From the NCBI GenBank assembly GCA_017505405.1, contig JAFVPI010000091.1:1-52556 (forward strand): 52,556 bases of DNA, read 5' to 3'. This DNA comes from Mogibacterium sp. (GTDB lineage: Bacteria; Bacillota; Clostridia; Peptostreptococcales; Anaerovoracaceae). A program made the position numbers and the translations under genes. The stretch's first letter is position 1, and every line of letters begins with the position of its first letter. Below, one piece after another: positions 9,175 through 16,571 of the stretch. The notes beneath the pieces are model-generated. The model had not been told where the DNA came from and did not search any database. It saw only the letters and a program-made list of their open reading frames with translations.

Positions 9175-9618
9175 TTATCTCTTTGTATTGACGACAGAAA
9201 CACCTTCATCTGTCCTGACTGTCAGAAGCCCGTCATTTCCGAGCTCCGGATCGAATGTCTGTGTAGTACCTATCTCAAGAGCTGTATCCGGATCGAGCGG
9301 GAGCCCGGCTTCAACATACTCTTCCATGAGTTTTCCGTCGTTCAGGAATATCCTGTGTTCATATCCGTCACTGCTCCTTATAACCAGGCATTCGGTTCCG
9401 GAAACAGATTCGACAGCCACCTCGCTGGTATTGCTGTCCTTGACACAGTTGACCACATAGGAGCCGACAGCCCTGGTGTTGCTGTTCATGTTCTGCACTT
9501 CGGAAGCGTGCTGATACCCTCTTGCTGCAAACACAACAAGACTGAGGATGACCACAAACAGCACAGTCACCGTAACAGTCGATATTATGTCTCCTATGCC
9601 TCTTTTGCTTTCGAGCAT
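9175..9618 (-). CDS. Pilin-operon membrane protein resembling DUF4860 (147 aa)
   Basis: A 147-residue protein with a short N-terminus, one hydrophobic helix (about 10-32) ending in ARGYQH, and a soluble domain. The pattern is a helix ending near an aromatic residue, then NTRAVGSYVVNCV, a strand pair around ECLVIRSSDGYEHRIFL, and a late GLLTVRTDEG strand. This resembles the DUF4860 family often found in Firmicutes pilus operons; the assignment is from memory of the family pattern, not a search. It lies one base after the upstream gene and three before the next. The protein is probably extracytoplasmic and tethered by its N-terminus. Confidence 0.75.
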   Translation of the reverse strand: MLESKRGIGDIISTVTVTVLFVVILSLVVFAARGYQHASEVQNMNSNTRAVGSYVVNCVKDSNTSEVAVESVSGTECLVIRSSDGYEHRIFLNDGKLMEEYVEAGLPLDPDTALEIGTTQTFDPELGNDGLLTVRTDEGVSVVNTKR

Positions 9619-9619
9619 G

Positions 9620-9946
9620 TTACCTGTCCTTCTTATATATCACTTTTACTTCAGGAGGAAGATTCTCCGCGTAAGGAATATACACGATCTTGTAATCTTC
9701 CATGTTGACCGCAAGTCCGTAGTTTTCCACCAGATAATCCAGGCTTTCCGGGTATGCCCCTTCAATAACATAGCACTGGAGAGCCCGTCTCGACACTGTA
9801 TCCTTTATGGCCTCTGCCTGCTCCTCAAAGCTGTCTTCCGCAGCCTTTCGCGCCCATACGAAGACAGCCGCGATCAGTATGAGCGCAGTGATGACTATCG
9901 TCACTATCAATCTTCTGCTATGGTTGCTTCTTTCCATGCCAGGCAC
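9620..9946 (-). CDS. Small pseudopilin-like protein of the pilus operon (108 aa)
   Basis: A 108-residue protein with a basic N-terminus, one membrane helix (about 13-32) and a short outer domain. The domain carries CYVIEGAYPESLDYLVENYG (58-77), a pattern like the short helical-then-strand core of small pseudopilins, in which xGxYPxxLxxL is typical. It has no obvious prepilin cleavage motif. The gene directly follows pilC (14-base gap) and nearly abuts the next gene. It is likely a minor structural subunit; this rests on the EGAYP pattern and operon context. Confidence 0.78.
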   Translation of the reverse strand: MPGMERSNHSRRLIVTIVITALILIAAVFVWARKAAEDSFEEQAEAIKDTVSRRALQCYVIEGAYPESLDYLVENYGLAVNMEDYKIVYIPYAENLPPEVKVIYKKDR

Positions 9947-9960
9947 CTCTTACGGACTGT

Positions 9961-11025
9961 CTAACCGATGGAGTTCATGATGCCGATCAGAGGCACCATA
10001 AGGCTTATGAGCATGATTCCGATGAATATCATCAGAACACCCGTAAGGAGAGGTTCGACCGTATTTGCAATGCGGCCGATGCTCTTCTCTATATTGACCT
10101 TCAGATTGGCGAGTATCTTCTGCATGATAGTATCGAGCATACCGCTGCGTTCGGCAGGCATAAGCATCCTGTTGTTGGTCCGGTCGTAAAGGTTCTCCTC
10201 ATAAGCGGTCTGCGAGAAGCTCATTCCGCTCTCCATCTTCTCTTTGCAGCGCTGGAGCTTGTTCCTCAGCGCTTCAGTCTCAACTACAGGCATGCTCTTC
10301 ACAAGAGCCTCGTCCTGATGCTCTCCGCTTGAAAGGAACATATCAAAGCAGGACGTGAACCTGTAGAGGTCCATGCTGCTGAACAGTTCCCTGAAAACGC
10401 TGAATTTCGAAAGGAAGTTCCTTACTGTGTCCTTTTTGCCGCCCTTCCACATCGTTATTCCGGCGCCCATTGCCAGAAGAAGGATGACCATGATGGCCAG
10501 CATCACTTTTGTCAGTGTGAATGACACATTGATATACCCATATGAAGAAGCCGAAAGGCTTCCGGCGAGATTCTCATACACTCCATAGAAGGCCGGGAAT
10601 ACAAGGGCGAGCATAACGATAAGCACTGCTATTACCATGAACAGCAGTATCACAGGATATCTCACCGCTGAGACCAGAGTAGTCTTCATGCTGTTTTCTG
10701 TTCTGTAATACTCTGCCAGATGGAATAGTGTACCCTCGAGTTTTCCGGTGTATTCTGAAGTGCTGATCATGTCTACGGAATAGTCGGGGAAAGCCCCTGT
10801 ATCCCTCATGGCATCGCCGAAAGGCTTACCCATGTGAAGATCGTCCGTCATCGTGTCAAAGGCATTTTTCAGTGCCTGCTCTGATGCCGGGGTCTCTTCA
10901 CTGATAAGCGACATCGCTTCACTTACCGATATGCCCGATTTGATCATCATCCCCATGTTTTCAAAGAATGATGTGAGTTCGGTATAGCTCAGCATCCTTG
11001 AATCCGCTTTTTTATCAGAACTCAT
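9961..11025 (-). CDS. pilC: PilC/GspF-type inner-membrane platform protein
   Basis: A 354-residue type II secretion F / PilC family protein. It shows the expected duplicated layout: a first cytoplasmic helical bundle with the FFENMGMMIKSGISVSEAM start (15-33) and SEYTGKLEGTL (90-100), membrane helices near 123-150 and 168-196, a second bundle with FTSCFDMFLSSGEHQDEAL, and a final helix near 327-350. The family forms the membrane platform with which the pilus ATPase interacts. It is the first of the pilus genes proper, 30 bases after the transglutaminase-like lipoprotein gene. The protein is slightly shorter at the N-terminus than proteobacterial PilC, which is common in Firmicutes. Confidence 0.9.
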   Translation of the reverse strand: MSSDKKADSRMLSYTELTSFFENMGMMIKSGISVSEAMSLISEETPASEQALKNAFDTMTDDLHMGKPFGDAMRDTGAFPDYSVDMISTSEYTGKLEGTLFHLAEYYRTENSMKTTLVSAVRYPVILLFMVIAVLIVMLALVFPAFYGVYENLAGSLSASSYGYINVSFTLTKVMLAIMVILLLAMGAGITMWKGGKKDTVRNFLSKFSVFRELFSSMDLYRFTSCFDMFLSSGEHQDEALVKSMPVVETEALRNKLQRCKEKMESGMSFSQTAYEENLYDRTNNRMLMPAERSGMLDTIMQKILANLKVNIEKSIGRIANTVEPLLTGVLMIFIGIMLISLMVPLIGIMNSIG

Positions 11026-11055
11026 TAGTCCAAGCTCCTTTCATATATAAGCTTT

Positions 11056-12015
11056 TCAGTACTGGAATACGTCCATATAATTGGAACCGTCGCCAATGAA
11101 CTGGCTGTCCGATCCATTGGCGGAAAAAGTGAGGTCGAGGCGGTTCCACTCACCTTCATGGACCTCAAATTCGACAGCTACCCATCCGGTCTCTTCTGTG
11201 TAATACATGTTCCACGCGTGATAGAGATCTCCGCTGTCACCTACATATCCGAAAATAATTTTTGTCGGAATACCGTGGCTTCTCAGCATCGCTGCCGCCA
11301 ATGAGGCATAGTCGATGCAGATACCTTTGCCCGAATTCATTGTCTCATCAGGATCTGGAATATACCCCGACTGTACGGTCTCTGCTTTCTTCTTATCGTA
11401 TTTGACCTTTTTACACACAAAATTGAAAACATTTGTTATGAATTCATTGGCGTCAGCAGACTGGGCAGCCAGCTCATCCGACTTCAGCACACAGTCCGAC
11501 TTCTCTGTGTAGTCAGCATACTGACTCGGTCTCAGGAAAGGATCGAATTCGTCTTTAAGCTCCACATATACCGATGTTGCGTACAGTTCACTGTACTTGG
11601 TATCAGCTATATTCTTCATGACCTTGATCGTGTATTCACCGTCGCCAAGCTGGAACGGATAGATCTGGTCCTCTCCTGTAACAACGTCATAAGTGTAGAC
11701 TTCATCGTCTTTGAAGACCTGTACTTTTATTTTTTTATCTGAGACACAGTGCAAGCCGAAAAATCCCTTGTTACTTCTGGATGTATCTACAAGCACTTCG
11801 TCATTTCCGTAAGCTTCATCTTCATGAAAGCTTGCTCCTCTGAAATCAGGCACATCGTAAGTCTCTTTGTTTTCTTCATCCGAAGCGCTGCTTTCAGCTG
11901 CACCGTTTCCCGCTGCGGCTCCGCTGTCCCCGCAGGCAGGAAAACACACAAAAACGGAAGAAACCAGAAGACAGATGATCAGATATTTTACTGATTTTTT
12001 CACCTTTAGCTGCAC
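11056..12015 (-). CDS. Lipoprotein with transglutaminase-like cysteine protease domain
   Basis: A predicted lipoprotein of 319 residues starting at a GTG preceded by GGAGG six bases away. The signal peptide ends in a lipobox with C28 (CFPAC). A Ser/Ala/Glu-rich linker and a strand-rich middle region follow. Residues about 185-298 match the transglutaminase/cysteine protease fold, with C233 in GKGICIDYASL, H266 in YHAWNMYY and an Asp at 294. Such domains cleave or crosslink proteins at the cell surface. Being first in the operon and just upstream of pilC, it may process or anchor surface filament subunits; this is inferred. The promoter at 12055-12084 seems to drive this gene and the ten after it. 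Confidence 0.87.
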   Translation of the reverse strand: MQLKVKKSVKYLIICLLVSSVFVCFPACGDSGAAAGNGAAESSASDEENKETYDVPDFRGASFHEDEAYGNDEVLVDTSRSNKGFFGLHCVSDKKIKVQVFKDDEVYTYDVVTGEDQIYPFQLGDGEYTIKVMKNIADTKYSELYATSVYVELKDEFDPFLRPSQYADYTEKSDCVLKSDELAAQSADANEFITNVFNFVCKKVKYDKKKAETVQSGYIPDPDETMNSGKGICIDYASLAAAMLRSHGIPTKIIFGYVGDSGDLYHAWNMYYTEETGWVAVEFEVHEGEWNRLDLTFSANGSDSQFIGDGSNYMDVFQY

Positions 12016-12054
12016 TTCATTCCTCCGTTACGGGCAAACCCTATAGTTATGATA

Positions 12055-12084
12055 ATTTTAGCAATTACCGTCTTGCCTTGTAAA
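12055..12084 (-). promoter_or_regulatory. Putative sigma-A promoter of the pilus/phosphorelay operon
   Basis: On the minus strand, TTTACA (-35) and TAAAAT (-10) are separated by 18 bases. They lie about 40 bases upstream of the GTG start of the lipoprotein gene, with a good ribosome site in between. No other promoter is obvious further down the operon, where gaps are 47 bases or less. Confidence 0.5.
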
Positions 12085-12113
12085 TAGTATTCGTCTTTTT
12101 ATCCGTCATCAGC

Positions 12114-12145
12114 AAAAAAAAAGAGACCCTTACGAAGAGTCTCTT
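12114..12145 (-). terminator. Rho-independent terminator after glgA
   Basis: The minus strand has AAGAGAC paired with GTCTCTT, extended by an inner CTT/AAG pairing around a three-base loop, followed by a run of nine T. It ends the GH13-glgA transcript 30 bases after the glgA stop and separates it from the pilus operon promoter. Confidence 0.85.
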
Positions 12146-12174
12146 AATACCGGATACGGTATTCTGTATGTTCT

Positions 12175-13686
12175 CTAAGGTCTCAGCTCAAGATACAGAT
12201 CTCTGTACTTCCATGCCGAAGCCTCCCACGATACATCCTTAGCCATGTTTCTCTGCACCATCTCATCCCAGTGCCAGCGGTCAGTGAAGTAAACTGTCTT
12301 GGCGCGGTTGACAGCGTCATAGAGAAGTCCCGCTTCATATCTGTCAAATGTGAAGCCGTTCCCCTGCTGATAGAACATGTTGTATGGCTCGACTGTATCC
12401 TTCAGTCCGCCTGTCTCACGCACAATAGGAACTGTACCATAGCGCATTGCGATCAGCTGTGTAAGTCCGCATGGCTCAAACAGCGAAGGAACCAGCAGAG
12501 CATCCGAGCCCGCGTAGATTCTGTGAGCTCTGCTCTCATCGTACATGATGCAGGAGCACACACTGCCTTTGTACCAGTTCTCAAAGTTGCGGAATGATGC
12601 CTCATAGACGGCATCGCCCGTGCCGAGCACTACGACCTGAGTATTGCCGTCGATAAGCCCAGGCAGGATCTCATTGACCAGATCAAGACCTTTCTGATTC
12701 GTCAGACGGGAGATCAGGCCGATAACGAACTTGTTTTCATCTACCTCCAGCCCAAGCTCTTCCTGCAGAGCGCGCTTGTTCTGCTTCTTTTTCTCAAGCA
12801 CTTCCGTGATGTCGTATGGCGCGGCGAGCCTTGTGTCTGCCTTAGGATCCCATTGCCCGACATCTATTCCGTTGACGATGCCGCGAAGCTTGCCGGAATG
12901 ATGGCGTATATGCGCATCGAGTCCATCGCCGTAGAACGGAGTCTGTATCTCTCCTGCATAAGTTTCACTTACTGTGGTGATGGCATCGGCATAAGCAAGT
13001 CCTGCTTTCAGCATATTGGCGTCTTCATAACCGGTCTTGAAAACATCGATATTGAAAACATCATCAGGAAGGTTTGTCCAGTAGCGGATAGTAGAGATAT
13101 TGTACACGCCCTGGAAGCGCAGATTATGTATAGTCAGGATCGTCTTTGCATCCCTGATAGCTGTTTCTGCAAACTGGGTGCGCAGCATGACCGGTACCAG
13201 ACTTGCCTGCCAGTCGTGGCAGTGGATAACATCCGGGATCCAGTCCATGTAATTCAGAGCGGCAAGAGCTGCCTTGCAGAAGTAGCAGTATTTCGGAATG
13301 TCGTCAACAAGATTGAGGTACGGGTTGCCGCTGGTAAAGAACTCATCATTATCGATAAAGTCATATACAACGCCATCGTGGACGTACTCCATGATCCCCA
13401 CATAGTAGGACTTTCCGTCTGCGCACAGATCCATCTCAAATGAACCGCGGTATACCATCTTCTCCTGATACTCCCACGGTATGCAGTGATAGCGCGGTAT
13501 GATGACCTTTACATCACAGTTGAGTCCGGCGAGCGCCTTAGGGAGTGCGTACATTACATCGCCAAGTCCGCCTGTTTTGACGAACGGATAGCATTCGGAC
13601 CCGATAAAAGCTATGCTTCTTCTTGGCTGCGGAAGTGATGTCTCTTCTGTCATTACTTCAGTATTCATTGTTTCTTCTTTTGCCAT
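12175..13686 (-). CDS. glgA: Glycogen synthase (ADP-glucose type, GT5)
   Basis: Transfers glucose from a nucleotide sugar to the growing alpha-1,4-glucan chain. The N-terminus carries KTGGLGDVMYALPKAL (37-52), the sugar-nucleotide binding signature of bacterial glycogen synthases. Later motifs include HCHDWQASLVP, the ISRLTNQKGLDL segment and the FEPCGLTQLIAMRYG catalytic loop of GT-B enzymes. The 503-residue length is normal plus a short N-terminal tail. The ATG at 13686 is chosen because GTAGGAGAA lies just upstream; an in-frame GTG at 13713 overlapping the previous stop has no such site. It follows the GH13 gene by 23 bases. No glgB, glgC or glgP gene is in view, so the rest of glycogen metabolism is elsewhere. 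Confidence 0.95.
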   Translation of the reverse strand: MAKEETMNTEVMTEETSLPQPRRSIAFIGSECYPFVKTGGLGDVMYALPKALAGLNCDVKVIIPRYHCIPWEYQEKMVYRGSFEMDLCADGKSYYVGIMEYVHDGVVYDFIDNDEFFTSGNPYLNLVDDIPKYCYFCKAALAALNYMDWIPDVIHCHDWQASLVPVMLRTQFAETAIRDAKTILTIHNLRFQGVYNISTIRYWTNLPDDVFNIDVFKTGYEDANMLKAGLAYADAITTVSETYAGEIQTPFYGDGLDAHIRHHSGKLRGIVNGIDVGQWDPKADTRLAAPYDITEVLEKKKQNKRALQEELGLEVDENKFVIGLISRLTNQKGLDLVNEILPGLIDGNTQVVVLGTGDAVYEASFRNFENWYKGSVCSCIMYDESRAHRIYAGSDALLVPSLFEPCGLTQLIAMRYGTVPIVRETGGLKDTVEPYNMFYQQGNGFTFDRYEAGLLYDAVNRAKTVYFTDRWHWDEMVQRNMAKDVSWEASAWKYRDLYLELRP

Positions 13687-13709
13687 TTTTATTCTCCTAC
13701 TGTCTGTTA

Positions 13710-15281
13710 TCACCGGAAGCTCTTTACCCAGTTCAGCAAAGAATCCCTGTAAACGTTTTCTCTTACTTCTCTTTTCATTCGGTCAGTAAGAGGACCATTG
13801 GCAGAAAGCCTTGCAAGTATCTCAGCCTGAAGCTCTTCTATGCTCATCTCCTCAAACCTCTTGCCGGGCTCAGCTCTCTGAGGCATCTCCTCAAAGGTCT
13901 CTTTTTCTGCCTCCGCCTTTGTCTCCGTCCGGATCTGCTTCAGCGGTTCATAATGCTTTCTCTCCGAAGCCGGGATCCATATCTCGGCGCTGTTGCCTTC
14001 GAGGGCAAACTTCAGCCTGCCCTGCTCAGAGGATATCTCAGCGCCGTGAAGCGCTCCGAGGTATGATCCTTCCAGACCCAGATCGAAGCTCTCCTGACTG
14101 TCACTGTTGGTGACCGTTATAAGTATGTCTCCGCGCATGAACGCGTACTTTGTCGTAGTCAGATCTGCCTCGCGGTATTCCCCATACCACAGAGCGGACT
14201 CTCTACTGTAAATTTTACCAAGTGCAGTGATAATCTGCAATGGAGCATTATCAGATGCTGAAAGTTCTGCGAGTGAAAGTGCAGGTCTGAGCGAGGCATC
14301 CGAGCCTCTTTCCTTTCTTCCCTCTATGCCGAACTCCGAGCCGTAGTAGACTGACGGTATCCCCGGGAGTGTATAGAGAAGGACGTGGACAGGCAGAAAA
14401 TGCCTCTTGTCACGCAGTTTTGTCATTATGCGCTCCACATCATGGTTGTCAACAAAATCATACAGGTGAACGCTGTCTCCAAGTCCCATGTCTCTCTGAC
14501 GGCGCACAGTGTGCGCTATCTCGAAATAGTTATGATCGTTGTGAGCGCTGTAAAGCGCCTTGTGAAGAGCATAATTTGTCACGGAATGCAGGGTCCTTTC
14601 ATTGACCCAGCGTCCGTATTCTCCGTGTATTACCTCGCCCATCAGCCAGAAATCGTCCTTCAGTCCATCAGTGATGCTTCTGAGCTCCCGCATGAAACCC
14701 TGTTCGAGCACATCCGCTGCATCCAGACGCAGGCCGTCGATATCAAATTCCGACACCCAGAAACGCACAGTATCAAACAGATACTGCCTTACCTCGGGTT
14801 CGTAAAGATTAAGTTTAGGCAGCAGATTGTGACCGCCCCAGTTTTCATATGAAAAACCGTCGTTGTATTCGTTATTTCCCCAGAAGTTTACGTTGCAATA
14901 CCAGTTTCTGTAACGGCTGTTCTCACGGTTTTCCTTAAGATCGCGGAAAGCGAAAAATCCCCTTCCCGTGTGATTGAATACTCCGTCAAGAATGACATGG
15001 ATGCCGTTCTCGTGGCAGTATCTCACCATATTCTTCAGATCTTCGTTATCACCGAGTCTCTCATCGAGCCTGCGGTAGTCTTCGGTATCGTATCCGTGCG
15101 ATCCGGATGAAAAGCACGGGCCGAAATACAGTGCATTGAACCCGCTGGCCTTCATGTGATCTATCCAGTCCTTCAGCGCAGTCAGTCTGTGTACAGGCTG
15201 GCTGTGATCATTCAGCTCCGGAGCTCCCAGCAGCCCGAGCGGATATATATGATAAAAAACAGCTTCTTCATACCAAGCCAT
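13710..15281 (-). CDS. GH13 alpha-amylase-family glucanase
   Basis: A 523-residue GH13 enzyme, probably acting on alpha-glucan or maltodextrin in the cytoplasm since no signal peptide is present. It begins with the barrel start VFYHIYPLG. The four conserved regions are visible: GVFNHTG (100-106), GLRLDAAD with nucleophile D187, GEVIHGEY with acid/base E216, and DFVDNHD with D281. The closest resemblance is to cyclomaltodextrinase/neopullulanase-like enzymes, but specificity cannot be fixed. The last 80 residues are an unusual Glu/Lys-rich tail. The start at 15281 has GAAAGGAGAAG in front; a longer reading frame up to 15335 runs into the promoter. The gene forms an operon with glgA, suggesting glycogen remodelling or recycling. 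Confidence 0.9.
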   Translation of the reverse strand: MAWYEEAVFYHIYPLGLLGAPELNDHSQPVHRLTALKDWIDHMKASGFNALYFGPCFSSGSHGYDTEDYRRLDERLGDNEDLKNMVRYCHENGIHVILDGVFNHTGRGFFAFRDLKENRENSRYRNWYCNVNFWGNNEYNDGFSYENWGGHNLLPKLNLYEPEVRQYLFDTVRFWVSEFDIDGLRLDAADVLEQGFMRELRSITDGLKDDFWLMGEVIHGEYGRWVNERTLHSVTNYALHKALYSAHNDHNYFEIAHTVRRQRDMGLGDSVHLYDFVDNHDVERIMTKLRDKRHFLPVHVLLYTLPGIPSVYYGSEFGIEGRKERGSDASLRPALSLAELSASDNAPLQIITALGKIYSRESALWYGEYREADLTTTKYAFMRGDILITVTNSDSQESFDLGLEGSYLGALHGAEISSEQGRLKFALEGNSAEIWIPASERKHYEPLKQIRTETKAEAEKETFEEMPQRAEPGKRFEEMSIEELQAEILARLSANGPLTDRMKREVRENVYRDSLLNWVKSFR

Positions 15282-15300
15282 CTGTTCTTCTCCTTTCTCT

Positions 15301-15335
15301 TTGGAGCATAATACTCCAAAAAAAAGAAATTTCAA
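15301..15335 (-). promoter_or_regulatory. Putative promoter with overlapping palindrome upstream of the GH13-glgA operon
   Basis: On the minus strand, TTGAAA (15330-15335) and TATTAT (15308-15313) are 16 bases apart. The -10 box lies inside the inverted repeat TTGGAG-N7-CTCCAA (15301-15319), a plausible operator, for instance for a LacI-type repressor. The site is 27-54 bases upstream of the chosen start. Confidence 0.5.
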
Positions 15336-15380
15336 CTATTATTTTGAATTCTTTTTAAGGCTTCGGCCTCATCATCCTTC

Positions 15381-15412
15381 AAAAAAACTGCCGGAGCTTC
15401 AATGCTCCGGCA
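15381..15412 (-). terminator. Rho-independent terminator after the glutathione peroxidase gene
   Basis: TGCCGGAGC pairs with GCTCCGGCA around a six-base loop and is followed on the minus strand by seven T. It lies 25 bases beyond the peroxidase stop codon and ends the ohrR-peroxidase transcript. Confidence 0.88.
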
Positions 15413-15436
15413 CAGATGTGTTCGCTTATATGAGGT

Positions 15437-15982
15437 TTACAGCGCAGCCATGACGGCTTTCTTTACATCGCCCATATCAACGGTCGGCTCGAATCTGTCG
15501 ATGACATTGCCTTCCCTGTCGATCAGGAATTTTGTGAAGTTCCAGCCGATGTACGTCTTATCGCCGTACTTTTTGTTGTTTGCAGCTGCAAACTTATTGA
15601 GGGCTGCATTTTTGAGTCCTTTGCCGAATCCCTTGAACGGCTTCTCTGTTCCCAGATAGACAAACAGCGGATCTGCTGTTTCTCCGTTTACATCGATCTT
15701 GGCAAACTGAGGGAATTCTGTTCCAAACTTGAGGGTGCAGAATTCATGGATCTCTTCATCTGAGCCAGGAGCCTGGTCAGCAAACTGGTTGCAAGGGAAA
15801 TCCAGGATCTCAAATCCCTGACCCTTCAGCTCCTTGTACATGGCCTCAAGAGGATCATAGTGCGGAGTGAAGCCGCATCCCGTCGCCGTATTTACGATCA
15901 GCAGCACCTTGCCCTTGTAATCAGCAAGACTTACAGCATTGCCGGATCTGTCCTTTACATCAAAATCATAAACGTTGCTCAT
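15437..15982 (-). CDS. Glutathione peroxidase-family thiol peroxidase
   Basis: A 181-residue cysteine-type member of the glutathione peroxidase family, which reduces hydrogen peroxide and organic hydroperoxides, usually with thioredoxin in Firmicutes. The catalytic tetrad is visible: C36 in NTATGCGFTPHY, Q70 in FPCNQFADQ, and W147-N148 in GWNFTKFL. Position 36 is a normal Cys codon, not selenocysteine. A second Cys at 64 is the conserved FPCNQF residue. The start overlaps the ohrR stop by 4 bases, so the two are translationally coupled, and the regulator is likely relieved by the substrate of this enzyme. Confidence 0.95.
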   Translation of the reverse strand: MSNVYDFDVKDRSGNAVSLADYKGKVLLIVNTATGCGFTPHYDPLEAMYKELKGQGFEILDFPCNQFADQAPGSDEEIHEFCTLKFGTEFPQFAKIDVNGETADPLFVYLGTEKPFKGFGKGLKNAALNKFAAANNKKYGDKTYIGWNFTKFLIDREGNVIDRFEPTVDMGDVKKAVMAAL

Positions 15983-16428
15983 TTTGTTCTCCTTTCCTTA
16001 CCCAGAAGTTCGTATAAAAGTTCATAAAGTTTCAGCGCTTTCTCCGGAGAGAGGTCGATGCATCCTCCTACCTTTTCAGGTATGTCCTTTGCTTTATCCT
16101 GCAACTCTCTGCCCTGCTCCGTAAGGGTGATCACAACGACCCTGTCATCCTCATCGCTGCGGGTTCTGGTGATATATCCTGCGCTCTCCATCTTTTTCAG
16201 AAGCGGCGATACGGTTCCGTTATCAAGCATCAGTCTCTCACAGATCTCTCCTACGGTAAGCCCGTCTTTCTCCCACAATACCAGGAAAGTGATGTACTGC
16301 GTATAAGTGATCCCCAGCTCCTTAAGCCACGGAGTGTACAGGCCGGTCACCTTTCTTGCAGCTGCATAAAGAGGAAAGCACATCTGATTATCCAGTTTCA
16401 TCATTTCATTCATATGTGTTTTATTCAT
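15979..16428 (-). CDS. ohrR: OhrR-type MarR-family organic peroxide sensor/repressor
   Basis: A 149-residue MarR-family repressor. The N-terminus LDNQMCFPLY places a peroxidatic cysteine at C17. Tyrosines at 21, 31 and 42 match the Y19, Y29 and Y40 partners of the Bacillus subtilis sensor (C15) with a constant offset of two, which is good evidence for one-Cys OhrR. The winged helix spans about 50-110, with LMLDNGTVSPLLKKMESAGYI as the recognition region and the RSDEDDRVV wing. Oxidation of C17 should release it from the operator and induce the overlapping peroxidase gene. OhrR usually controls ohr; here the partner is a glutathione peroxidase. Confidence 0.9.
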   Translation of the reverse strand: MNKTHMNEMMKLDNQMCFPLYAAARKVTGLYTPWLKELGITYTQYITFLVLWEKDGLTVGEICERLMLDNGTVSPLLKKMESAGYITRTRSDEDDRVVVITLTEQGRELQDKAKDIPEKVGGCIDLSPEKALKLYELLYELLGKERRTK

Positions 16429-16465
16429 GATTTATCTCCGCTTCATTTATATTTGACACAACTAT

Positions 16466-16493
16466 ATTTTACACAATATATTTTCCATGTCAA
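16466..16493 (-). promoter_or_regulatory. Promoter of the ohrR-peroxidase operon
   Basis: A consensus TTGACA (16488-16493) and TAAAAT (16466-16471) with a 16-base spacer on the minus strand, about 40 bases before the ohrR start. The spacer and -10 area hold two TTGTG motifs in direct order and an imperfect TATATT/AATATA inverted repeat that could be the OhrR operator. The exact operator is not clear. Confidence 0.6.
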
Positions 16494-16503
16494 GAATAAT
16501 TGC

Positions 16504-16533
16504 AAAAAAAATGACAGATCCATCATCTGTCAT
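16504..16533 (-). terminator. Rho-independent terminator after the GDPD gene
   Basis: ATGACAGAT pairs with ATCTGTCAT around a five-base loop, followed on the minus strand by eight T. It lies about 40 bases after the GDPD stop and directly upstream of the ohrR promoter. Confidence 0.88.
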
Positions 16534-16571
16534 CTTCTTTCACCAGTCTCCCGTAAAGCTGTCAGTCTTTA

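Noticed and set aside
12016-12060. Cyclic-di-GMP riboswitch before the pilus operon
   Set aside because: A GGGCAAACC stretch occurs, but on the plus strand, opposite to the operon, and the other conserved parts of the GEMM motif are missing.
15282-15335. N-terminal extension of the GH13 protein upstream of glgA
   Set aside because: The extension runs into the promoter; a strong ribosome site precedes the ATG at 15281.
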